A stretch of 42,748 bases of DNA from a bacterium. GTDB lineage: Bacteria; Elusimicrobiota; Elusimicrobia; UBA1565; UBA9628. Position numbers and translations under genes: made by a program. The notes under the pieces are model-generated. The model had not been told where the DNA came from. It was given only the letters and a program-made list of their open reading frames with translations, and searched no databases. Shown here one piece after another: positions 17,334 to 24,541 of the stretch. Every line of letters begins with the position of its first letter. Position 1 is the stretch's first letter. The DNA lies in contig JAJZAK010000018.1 in assembly GCA_021799485.1 (NCBI GenBank), forward strand, positions 1 to 42,748, read 5' to 3'.

Positions 17334-18052
17334 GGCCCGAAGCCGAATCCTTTGAAAAGATCCTGCGCGTCTCCCGCGTCCGCCGCGGCCGCCTTGGGCT
17401 TTTCTTTCGGCTTCGGGGCCTTTTCCTCGGCTGGAGGCTGGGCGCCGGGGAGCGCCGCCATCTTGGCGCCGCCCGGGTTGATGGCGGGGGCGACGATCGT
17501 CTTGCGGATGCCCTGATCGAAGATGACGGTTCCCTTCTTTTCGTTATAGTAAAAGTGGAAGGGGCTTTCCTTGAGCTGCGGCTCGTAGGCGCGCCCGAGC
17601 TCGGTCTTCTCCTGTTCCCAGCCGGGGTTGAAAAGGAGCTTGCCGCGCAAGTCCACGATGCCGTCCAGAATCGGGAAGGAGAATCGGATCCGGTATACGC
17701 CGTTTGTGTCGCTGACGCCCGGATCGAAGGAGCTCACGTTGAAGCCCGGCGAGGCCTCCCCGGACTCGACCTCGGCCTCCCCCGAGGCCACGGCCCTCAC
17801 GACCACGCCCTGGATGGGATGGTCCTGATAGTCGGTGATGATGCCTTGGAGGTAGCCGTCGAGAAAGGGCGTCTCCTTGGGGATGGAGAAGAAGAAAAGG
17901 TCGTGAGTCCCGGAGACCTTCCTCGTGACCGAGAGATCGACCACTTGTCCCTCGGCGTAGTCGTGCCGCACGAGGGCCTTGTTGGAGGGGCCGCAGGCGG
18001 CGAGAAAAAGCGCGACGGCCGGGGCGACAACGGCGTGCCGACGGCGAATCAT
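17330..18052 (-). CDS. Predicted lipoprotein of the motor-like operon with carboxypeptidase-regulatory-like fold
   Basis: A 240-residue exported lipoprotein: Arg-rich start, hydrophobic core and the lipobox Leu-Ala-Ala-Cys at about 17-20. Residues about 65-130 read like a carboxypeptidase regulatory-like or Ig-like beta-sandwich (a GIITDYQDHPIQGVVV strand pair followed by a SDTNGVYRI turn), a fold often used for carbohydrate or protein binding. The C-terminal 50 residues are Lys/Pro/Ala-rich and end Phe-Lys-Gly-Phe-Gly-Phe-Gly-Pro. ATG of this gene overlaps the motB stop by 4 bp and its stop overlaps the desulfurase start. Position directly after motAB suggests a periplasmic or outer-membrane part of the same machine. 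No function is known. Confidence 0.7.
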   Translation of the reverse strand: MIRRRHAVVAPAVALFLAACGPSNKALVRHDYAEGQVVDLSVTRKVSGTHDLFFFSIPKETPFLDGYLQGIITDYQDHPIQGVVVRAVASGEAEVESGEASPGFNVSSFDPGVSDTNGVYRIRFSFPILDGIVDLRGKLLFNPGWEQEKTELGRAYEPQLKESPFHFYYNEKKGTVIFDQGIRKTIVAPAINPGGAKMAALPGAQPPAEEKAPKPKEKPKAAAADAGDAQDLFKGFGFGP

Positions 18053-18753
18053 TCGCGGCCACCTGGAGCCGGCGACGCGGCCGCCGTGACGCTGGACGCA
18101 AGCGCCGCCTGGGAGGCCGCCGCGGGTTTCGCCGCGCCGTTCTTGACGAGGATGACGACGCGGCGGTTTTTGGCCCGGCCGTCGGGCGTGGCGTTCGTCG
18201 TGACGGGGCGGTACTGCCCGTATCCCATCGCGCCCAGCCGGTAAGGCATGAGGCCGAACTTATCGATCAGGAGCCTCGCGACGCTGGTCGCCCGCGCGGT
18301 CGAGAGCTCCCAATTCGAGTCGAAATATTGGTTCGAGATCGGCTGGTTGTCGGTGTATCCCTCGACGATGATGTCGTGGTCCGCCTCCAGCTTCTTGAGA
18401 ACGGGGGCGAGCTTCGCCAGGATCCCCTCGATCGTGGACGTGGGCTCGGCCGAGCCGCTCTTGAAAAAGGCGGCATGGCCCTCCTCGTCGATCGAAATCT
18501 TCATGCCGTCCTTGTCGATCGAGACCTGGCCGTGCATCGCGCCTTCTTTCATCATCTTCTTGACCTCTTGGGAGGCATCCTGGATATTCTTGTTGAGCGC
18601 CGCCGAGAGGGCGTAAAGGATGATGAAAAAGCAGACGAGCTCGGTCATCAAGTCCGCGTAGTTGACGAGCCAAGGCGGCGCCGGATGTCCGATCTGAGCG
18701 ACCTTTGGGTCGCTCTCATCGATGAAGCCCCGAGGCGGGCGAAGGACGGCCAT
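18049..18753 (-). CDS. motB: MotB-like stator protein (membrane plug plus OmpA peptidoglycan-binding domain)
   Basis: A 234-residue stator subunit that anchors the MotA ring to peptidoglycan and carries the ion-binding aspartate. One membrane helix at about 26-49 contains Asp34 in NYADLMTELVCFF, the position of the essential MotB Asp32, so ion-driven force generation is plausible. Residues about 50-75 form an amphipathic linker and about 100-210 the OmpA-like domain (GYTDNQPIS and the DSNWELSTARA peptidoglycan-binding segment). The C-terminus is an Ala-rich tail. It is 16 bp downstream of motA and overlaps the lipoprotein gene by ATGA. The ion used cannot be told from sequence. MotB and its paralogues outside flagella look alike, so the symbol marks the family. 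Confidence 0.9.
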   Translation of the reverse strand: MAVLRPPRGFIDESDPKVAQIGHPAPPWLVNYADLMTELVCFFIILYALSAALNKNIQDASQEVKKMMKEGAMHGQVSIDKDGMKISIDEEGHAAFFKSGSAEPTSTIEGILAKLAPVLKKLEADHDIIVEGYTDNQPISNQYFDSNWELSTARATSVARLLIDKFGLMPYRLGAMGYGQYRPVTTNATPDGRAKNRRVVILVKNGAAKPAAASQAALASSVTAAASPAPGGRE

Positions 18754-18769
18754 GGGGCCCGGCTCCCTC

Positions 18770-19603
18770 CTATGCCGCCGGCGGCGCCGCCGGGGCGGCG
18801 CCGGGCGCCGCGCCGGGCTGGGCCGCGGCCCCCGCCTTGATCACCATGCGCTTGGCGGGCTCGAGATAGGCCTTGAGATTGGCCTCGACGACGCTCGGGT
18901 TGGCTCCGCTCTGGAGGAGAAGAACCCCCCGGATGATGATTTCCTTGACGAGAAGCTCCTCCTCCGAGCGCCGGCGGAGCTTGCCGCCCATGGGAAGAAA
19001 GATGAGGTAGCCCGAACCCAAACCGAAGAAAGCCGAGGCGAGGGCCAGCGCCATGCGGCGCGGCACGGCGGAGACGTCGCTGATCGTCGCGAGCATCATG
19101 ATCATGCCCAGCACCGTGCCGATGATGCCGAACGCCGGGGCGTAGGTTCCCATGGCGTTGAAGATTTCCTGGCCCACCTTGTGGCGCTCCCGGATGAAGC
19201 CGATCTCGGTTTCGAGCATGTTCCGGATGAACTCCGCGTCCGCCGCGTCGATGACGAGCTGGATGCCCCGGCGCATGAAGTCGTTCGGGATGTTCTTGAT
19301 CTCGTTTTGAAGGGCGAGGAAGCCCTCCTTCTTCGCCTTCTGGGCGAGGGTCACGAAGGTGCCGACGATGTTCGAGGTGTCCTCCCCGCTCGAAAAAAGG
19401 ACTTTCCTGACGATGCGCCCGAGCCCCACCACCTGGCTCAAGGGATAGTTGACCAGGGTCGCGCAAAAAGTGCCTCCCATGACGACCAGGAAGGCCTCCA
19501 TGTTGAGGAAGGGCTTGAAGCCTTCCATGCCCTCGCTGTGGTAGATGTTGGCGACGACCATCAAGAAGCCAACAAGGATCCCCAGCACCGTCGCTATGTC
19601 CAC
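18770..19603 (-). CDS. motA: MotA-like stator protein (ion channel subunit)
   Basis: A 277-residue four-helix membrane protein of the MotA/TolQ/ExbB superfamily, of true MotA layout: two short N-terminal helices (about 4-20 and 33-54), a large cytoplasmic loop (55-145) that in flagella touches FliG, and two long helices (about 147-172 and 183-207) that form the ion channel (TYAPAFGIIGTVLGM). The C-terminal tail is Ala/Pro/Gly-rich. The start codon is GTG at 19603, 6 bp after flbD, with a GGAGG spaced about ten bases upstream overlapping the flbD end. It pairs with the MotB gene downstream. The four-helix form distinguishes it from TolQ and ExbB, which have three. Confidence 0.92.
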   Translation of the reverse strand: MDIATVLGILVGFLMVVANIYHSEGMEGFKPFLNMEAFLVVMGGTFCATLVNYPLSQVVGLGRIVRKVLFSSGEDTSNIVGTFVTLAQKAKKEGFLALQNEIKNIPNDFMRRGIQLVIDAADAEFIRNMLETEIGFIRERHKVGQEIFNAMGTYAPAFGIIGTVLGMIMMLATISDVSAVPRRMALALASAFFGLGSGYLIFLPMGGKLRRRSEEELLVKEIIIRGVLLLQSGANPSVVEANLKAYLEPAKRMVIKAGAAAQPGAAPGAAPAAPPAA

Positions 19604-19609
19604 GAGCTT

Positions 19610-19837
19610 CTACCCTCCTTTCCCCGTCTGCGCGACCAAACGCAAGGCCTCGACCTTCGCCAAAAGGCGCGCCCTATATTCCAGCACTTTTCGAGTGATT
19701 TCGTCAGCGCTCTCCATGACGATGTAGCGATTCCCATTCGTGAGCGCCACGACGGTCTCCCGCCCGGGCTCCATGTTCTCGATGAGCTCGGCGTTCACCA
19801 CGATCTCGCTCCCGTTGAGCTTGCGCAGCGTGATCAT
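19610..19837 (-). CDS. flbD: FlbD/SwrD family small motor protein
   Basis: A 75-residue protein of the FlbD family: it starts with the typical MITLRKLNG, followed by a strand-rich NAELIENMEP core and a TNGNRYIVMES segment, then a helix. In Bacillus subtilis the homologue SwrD raises flagellar motor torque and its gene lies beside motAB or fli genes in many genomes. Here it lies 6 bp before motA and overlaps the coiled-coil gene by ATGA (19834-19837). The length is normal. Its presence supports reading the neighbouring MotAB as part of a torque-generating motor and not as a Tol or Exb system. Confidence 0.85.
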   Translation of the reverse strand: MITLRKLNGSEIVVNAELIENMEPGRETVVALTNGNRYIVMESADEITRKVLEYRARLLAKVEALRLVAQTGKGG

Positions 19838-22494
19838 TTGGCGGAAGGCTTTTTCTTGCGAAGGACGTCCATCCAGGAGCGGGACTCCGCCTCCTCAAGC
19901 CGGCGCTTGAGCTTGGCGATCTCCTCCTTGCTTGCTTGCGCCTGGCACCGCCATACGTCCTCCGCCTGCACCTTCTCGGAGATTTCCTTTAATTTCGCGT
20001 CGGCGACATCCCGGGCCTTGGCGACGTCCTTCTTGGCCGCGGCAAGCGCCTCCTCGAGCTCCTTGACGCGCCGGGCCGCCGCTTCCTCCTGAGCCTTGGA
20101 AGCGCCCGCGAAGGCCTCCTTCCACCGCTCCATCTCATCGAAGCGCTTCTGGGATTCAGCGAGCCGTGACTGAGCCTCCTTGAGCTCGGCGCGGGCAAAG
20201 GCGGCCTCCTGGAGCTTGGAGGAGGACTCCGTGATGCGTCGGCGAAGCTCCGCGAGCCGGCTTTCAAGCTGGGCGTACTCCTCTCTCGAGTCGGCGAGCC
20301 GCCGTTCGAGCTCCGCCTGTCGCGCCTGGGCCTCGCGCTTCTCCTCCATCACGGCCGCGATAGCCGCGGCGCGGCCGCGCTCCCGCTCGGCCTCGGCCTC
20401 CTCGCGCAGATCCTTGATCTCGGCCCCCTGGGCGGCCAGCGTCCGGCGCAAGTCCTCGTTTTCCTTGCGCAGATCCGCGGCGCCGTCCGGAGAAAGCCGC
20501 ACGAGCTCCTCGTTGCGCTCCGCGGCGGCTTTCGCCCTCTCCTCCGTCTCGCCCAGCCTCCGCTGGGCCGATGCGAGCTCGGAGCGCAGTCCCTCGAGAG
20601 CTTGGTCCCGTTGCGCCAGGCGCTCCCGCATCTCGACGCGCAGGGCCTCGATGGCCCTCTCGCGCTCGGCGAGCTTCTCCGCGAGCTCGGAACGGAACGA
20701 CTCCACGGCCCTTTCCTTCTGCAGAAGCTTCTCCGACCACTCCGTGTCCTTCTCCGAGAGGACCTTGTGGTGAAGGGCGATCTCCTCTTGGAGGCGCATG
20801 ATTTCGGCCGCCATCCGCGCGCGGACGCCCTCCCATTCGCTCCGTAGCTTCTGCATACGGTCGGGAAGGCTCCGCTCGAACTCCTCGCGGAGTTCCGCCT
20901 CGCGGCGCGCGACCTCGTTGTCCTTGTCGCGTTTCATGTCCTCGATGATGCGGGCCTTCACCTTCTTGATCTCCTCTTCGGCCAGCGCGCGGATTTTCAC
21001 CTTCTCGAACTCGATCCCCTCCGCGGCCTTCTTCGCCAAGGCGGACTGGACGGCAAGCTGCCTCTCCAGGACGGCTTTGTGGCTCATGAGATCCTGTTTT
21101 TCCTTGGCGGCCGCGGCGATCTGGAACTTGAATTGCGCCGCGGCGATCCGCAGCGGCGCCGCTTGGCGCTCCATCGCCGAGCAAATTCCGCGAAGCCGAA
21201 GGATTTCGGCCTTAAGGCGCTCCGTGTCCTTGATCGCCGCCTCCATCTCGATGGCCTTCCTGTCCCGCTCGGCCTCGGCTTTGGCGGCCTTTTCCTTGAG
21301 AGCGTCCATCTGCGCGCGTTCCTTGAGGAGCTCCGCGACCTTTTCCTCGAGCGACGCTTTTTGGACGGCCGTGCGCTCGGCTTCGGCCTCCGTTTTCGCG
21401 ATCTTTTGATCGAGAGCCTCGATCCGGGCGGCAGCCTGGCTCTTCTCCTGCTCCGCCTGCGCCAGCCGGGCCTCGATCGCGGCGCGCGTCGCTGCCGAAC
21501 GGGCGAGATCCTCCTCGGCCCTCGATGCTCGCTCCTTGAAGGACTCCACCTGCCGGCGGTCCTGTTCAAACTCGGCCAGCCGGGACTCGGCCTCGCGCTC
21601 CTTCTCAAGCGCCGATTGAATACGGCTCTCCGCCTTGGCGGCCCGTTCCCGGGCCTCCGACAATTCGGCCGCCTTCGCCTCCAAATCCTGGATTCGCCCC
21701 TCGGCGCGCTCGAGAGCGATCTGGGTCTTGACGGCCTCGGCGGCTCTTCCCTTGAGATCATGAAGCTCGGCGATGATCGAAGCCCGCTCCCGGGCCATGT
21801 CGGCAATCTTGCCTTCGGCTTCCTTTTTGTGGAAATGAGCCCGCTCAAGGTCGATTTCGATCGCTCGCAGCCTCTCCGCCAAGGGGCGGAGGGTCCGTAT
21901 CTCCTCTTCTTTGGCGAGGAACGCCCGCTGCCATTGCGCGCGTTCCTCGAGGCTCCGGCGCTCGAGCTCCTGGATGCGCAGCGCGAAATGGGCCTCCATT
22001 TCCTTGTCGGCGGCATCCCGGCCCTGCATCTGAGTTCGCAGGGAGGACATCCAGGTCTCGCGCTCGGCCGTGAGCTTCTCTTCCATCTGCCGGAGCCTTC
22101 CCTCGAGATCGAGGCGGCGCTGCTCCTCCTCCTGGTCGCGCCGCTCGCGGCGGACCTTCTCCTGGAGCTCCTTGATGGCCGTCTCCACCTTGCCTGCGGT
22201 TTCGGACTCCTGCTGGCTTTTGAGACTCGCCAGCAAGACCTTTTCACGCTCCTGGGCGAGGCGTCTTTCAAGATCGGCGACCTTCTTTTCAAGGCTCTCT
22301 TTCTCGGGGGCGGCGGGAGCCGCGGGCGGCGCCGGGAAGGCGCCGAGGGTTGGCGGCGGGGGCGGCAGCCCCGGGCCCAAGGACGGCTTTGAAAGCGGGG
22401 GGGGCGGCGGGGAATTCAAGGGATTCAGAGGGTTCAAGGGCGGAAGCGGCGGCAATTGTGGGGGCCTAGGTTCCTGGTTTTTATCGCTGGGCAT
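19834..22494 (-). CDS. Large coiled-coil protein with proline-rich N-terminus
   Basis: An 886-residue protein without signal peptide or membrane helix, so cytoplasmic as read. Residues 1-65 are Pro/Leu-rich with repeated PLNPLNPLN and poly-Pro runs. From about 66 to 865 nearly the whole chain is Glu/Lys/Ala/Arg-rich with heptad pattern, predicted as long coiled coil broken by few Gly or Pro. A short basic end (VLRKKKPSAK) follows. Nothing identifies a catalytic domain. A GGAG lies 11 nt before the ATG. It is encoded between the FliF-FliG fusion and flbD-motAB, with an ATGA overlap to flbD, so it is likely a structural part: a scaffold, spoke or filament linked to the cytoplasmic face of the motor. 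Coiled-coil composition misleads similarity searches, so any SMC or myosin match should be distrusted. Confidence 0.8.
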   Translation of the reverse strand: MPSDKNQEPRPPQLPPLPPLNPLNPLNSPPPPPLSKPSLGPGLPPPPPTLGAFPAPPAAPAAPEKESLEKKVADLERRLAQEREKVLLASLKSQQESETAGKVETAIKELQEKVRRERRDQEEEQRRLDLEGRLRQMEEKLTAERETWMSSLRTQMQGRDAADKEMEAHFALRIQELERRSLEERAQWQRAFLAKEEEIRTLRPLAERLRAIEIDLERAHFHKKEAEGKIADMARERASIIAELHDLKGRAAEAVKTQIALERAEGRIQDLEAKAAELSEARERAAKAESRIQSALEKEREAESRLAEFEQDRRQVESFKERASRAEEDLARSAATRAAIEARLAQAEQEKSQAAARIEALDQKIAKTEAEAERTAVQKASLEEKVAELLKERAQMDALKEKAAKAEAERDRKAIEMEAAIKDTERLKAEILRLRGICSAMERQAAPLRIAAAQFKFQIAAAAKEKQDLMSHKAVLERQLAVQSALAKKAAEGIEFEKVKIRALAEEEIKKVKARIIEDMKRDKDNEVARREAELREEFERSLPDRMQKLRSEWEGVRARMAAEIMRLQEEIALHHKVLSEKDTEWSEKLLQKERAVESFRSELAEKLAERERAIEALRVEMRERLAQRDQALEGLRSELASAQRRLGETEERAKAAAERNEELVRLSPDGAADLRKENEDLRRTLAAQGAEIKDLREEAEAERERGRAAAIAAVMEEKREAQARQAELERRLADSREEYAQLESRLAELRRRITESSSKLQEAAFARAELKEAQSRLAESQKRFDEMERWKEAFAGASKAQEEAAARRVKELEEALAAAKKDVAKARDVADAKLKEISEKVQAEDVWRCQAQASKEEIAKLKRRLEEAESRSWMDVLRKKKPSAK

Positions 22495-22517
22495 GGCGTT
22501 TTAAGCTCCTTGATGTC

Positions 22518-24461
22518 TCATCGTGATGTCGCTTGAGCCTTGATGCCGTCGACCCACGCCCGCAGCTGTGGGTCGGGGCGAAGTCGCAACAACTCGTCGA
22601 AATGCGGCAGGGCCTCTCCGGTCCGCCCCATCTGGTGAAGGGCCGTGGCCAGATACTGACGGGCCTCGGCATGGGCCGGGTCGAGCGAGACGGCGTATTC
22701 AAAATACGGGAGAGCCTCCTGAAGGTTGCCGGCTTGATAGAGGCCGGCTCCCGCGTTGAAATAGGACTGCGCCTGCTGGGAGCCCTCCGAGGACTGCGCG
22801 GCCGGCGCGGGCAGGGCTTCCGCGCCGCCTTTGCCGGCTAGACGGGCTTGGCGCCTCTCCCGCACGGACATCTCTTCCTCCATCCCTTCAAGACCCAGCC
22901 CTCCCTCGGGCCGCTCCCGGACGCTGATCTTCCCCTCGCGCTCGAGCTTGCGGATCTCGTCTAGGATTTTGGCCCGCTCCTCGTCGATCTGGGCGGTGGT
23001 GGTGTTCGCGGCGTATTCGATCGCCTCCTTGAGGAGGGCCGCCGCGCCGCTCGACATGTTGGAAAGGAACTTGTTGACGACCTCGGGGGCCGAGTTCTGC
23101 AGCGCCCGCGCCATGATCTCGGGCTTGAGCTCGCGCACGATGATCTGCATCTCCCTGTCGGGGAAGCGCGTCACGTCGTCGAAAGTCAGCACGAACTTGC
23201 GCACCCGCTCGTAGAGGGTCGGCTTCTCGTTTTTGAGGTAGTTGAGGATGTTGTTGCGCGTCGTCATGTCGGCTTCTTCGAGCAGCTGAGTCAGCCGCTC
23301 CATCCCTCCGACCACGAAGTCGACGTTCTCCTTGACCTCGGCGTCGATCGCGAGGACCTGCTCGCGCGAGAGCTGGCGAACGGTCAGCGCCTCGAGCGCG
23401 ACCTTGGCCTGGAGTTCGATGGGAAGGGAGGTGAGGACCGCGCGGGCGTATTCGGGCCTGAGGTAGCTCGCCACGACCGCGATGACCCAGGGCTCCTCTT
23501 TGCGCAGGAGGAACATGTAGACCAAGCGCTTGATGTTCTCCTCGTTAATGTAGGCGAAAGGCTCGAATTTCTTCATCTGTTCATCCTCCTCGGGCGGAGG
23601 CTCCGGAGGCTTGCGCTGGAGGGTGATGTCGAGTTTGCCCTCTTCGAGAAGGTCCTCCCCTCCCTGGCCGCCCCCTTCTTCCCCGGGCTTTTCCTCGATA
23701 TTCACTTCCGCGCCGGGCTTTTCCATCAAGGCCCGCACGTACTGCCGGAAAAACCGCGCGAGGGGCCCAAACAGGAACGCGAGGAAAAGGAGCAGCAGCA
23801 AGGCGTAGAGAAGAGGCAGGTAGACGTTCGGCTTCTTGACGTCCTCGCGCCAATCGATCTTGACCGGAGCCGTGTAGAACGGCGTCGCCCGGAAAAAGAC
23901 GTCCTGGGGCTTCAACTGGTACTGCGCCATGGCGTCCACGATGCGCGAGCGCACGAGATCCTGTTCGGTCTTCGTCTTGAGCGCCGCGTCGTCGTGGATG
24001 ACGGTGACCGTGAGCTTCTTGAAGACCGGGATGACGGCGAAGCGCTGCTCCTTCATTCCCTTGACCTGCTGGGCTTGCTGGGCCTGCGCCGCCTCGGGCG
24101 GGATGGGGGGAGCCTTGTCCCCCGAAATCGTCTTCGGCTTGGGAATGCCGGGCATGAGATCGAGCGTCTGCAGCCCGGCCGATTTCGCCCCCTGCTTCTC
24201 CTTGTAGCGCTCGGCCAATCCCATGCCGGAGCGCGCCGACTCCTCGCTTTGGATCTTGATCTCCATCTCCACGTCGACGAAGGCCTTGGCCTTCCCCTTG
24301 CCCAGGATGGGATCGAGAATGTCCTCCTGGATCTTTTGCTCCGCCTCCTCCTTGATCCTGTTCTGCTCCTTGAGAAGCGAGATGTCCGGGGATTGGAGGG
24401 CCGCCGACGCGGTCGAAACCGCCGCCAGGACGCATAAAGCCGTTGTTTTCCATCCTTCCAT
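22518..24461 (-). CDS. Reduced FliF fused to FliG with C-terminal TPR repeats
   Basis: A 647-residue membrane protein combining parts of the flagellar MS ring and rotor switch. I start at the ATG at 24461 because it gives a signal peptide (cleavage after about residue 20, Ala-Ser-Ala) and lies just downstream of a good promoter; an ATG at 24545 overlapping the previous stop would add 28 residues. Residues 25-200 resemble only the last periplasmic ring-building part of FliF (EQKIQEDILDPILGKGKAKA near 41-60), with no N-terminal helix and no first two ring domains. A membrane helix is at about 213-233, an acidic linker at 250-300, a FliG-like region at 305-515 (VRKFVLTFDDV at 420-430, FLSNMS at 465-470), and two TPRs at about 560-640. 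Flagellar FliF and FliG are separate proteins in most bacteria. Context with MotAB supports a rotor-like role. Confidence 0.82.
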   Translation of the reverse strand: MEGWKTTALCVLAAVSTASAALQSPDISLLKEQNRIKEEAEQKIQEDILDPILGKGKAKAFVDVEMEIKIQSEESARSGMGLAERYKEKQGAKSAGLQTLDLMPGIPKPKTISGDKAPPIPPEAAQAQQAQQVKGMKEQRFAVIPVFKKLTVTVIHDDAALKTKTEQDLVRSRIVDAMAQYQLKPQDVFFRATPFYTAPVKIDWREDVKKPNVYLPLLYALLLLLFLAFLFGPLARFFRQYVRALMEKPGAEVNIEEKPGEEGGGQGGEDLLEEGKLDITLQRKPPEPPPEEDEQMKKFEPFAYINEENIKRLVYMFLLRKEEPWVIAVVASYLRPEYARAVLTSLPIELQAKVALEALTVRQLSREQVLAIDAEVKENVDFVVGGMERLTQLLEEADMTTRNNILNYLKNEKPTLYERVRKFVLTFDDVTRFPDREMQIIVRELKPEIMARALQNSAPEVVNKFLSNMSSGAAALLKEAIEYAANTTTAQIDEERAKILDEIRKLEREGKISVRERPEGGLGLEGMEEEMSVRERRQARLAGKGGAEALPAPAAQSSEGSQQAQSYFNAGAGLYQAGNLQEALPYFEYAVSLDPAHAEARQYLATALHQMGRTGEALPHFDELLRLRPDPQLRAWVDGIKAQATSR

Positions 24462-24485
24462 TAATAGAACGGGCCTCAACCGCTT

Positions 24486-24514
24486 AGTGTAAAGAGAGCA
24501 TGTGAAATTTTCAA
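24486..24514 (-). promoter_or_regulatory. Sigma70-type promoter for the fliF-fliG fusion gene
   Basis: On the minus strand TTGAAA (24509-24514) and TACACT (24486-24491) are separated by 17 bp, in a locally AT-rich stretch inside the gap that would otherwise code for a 28-residue N-terminal extension. Predicted start near 24479 leaves an 18-nt leader to the ATG at 24461. It would give the rotor, coiled-coil and stator genes a second transcript independent of the riboswitch-controlled one. Confidence 0.5.
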
Positions 24515-24541
24515 GACAAGACGAAAAAATCTTCAACCCCG

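Noticed and set aside
18049-19603. TolQR/ExbBD proton channel pair
   Set aside because: The large subunit has the four-helix MotA layout, the small one has a C-terminal OmpA domain, and FlbD is adjacent.
20180-22392. Several long plus-strand reading frames opposite the coiled-coil gene
   Set aside because: They are antisense frames kept open by the Glu/Lys/Ala-rich repetitive coding of the other strand; they have no start signals and no domain.
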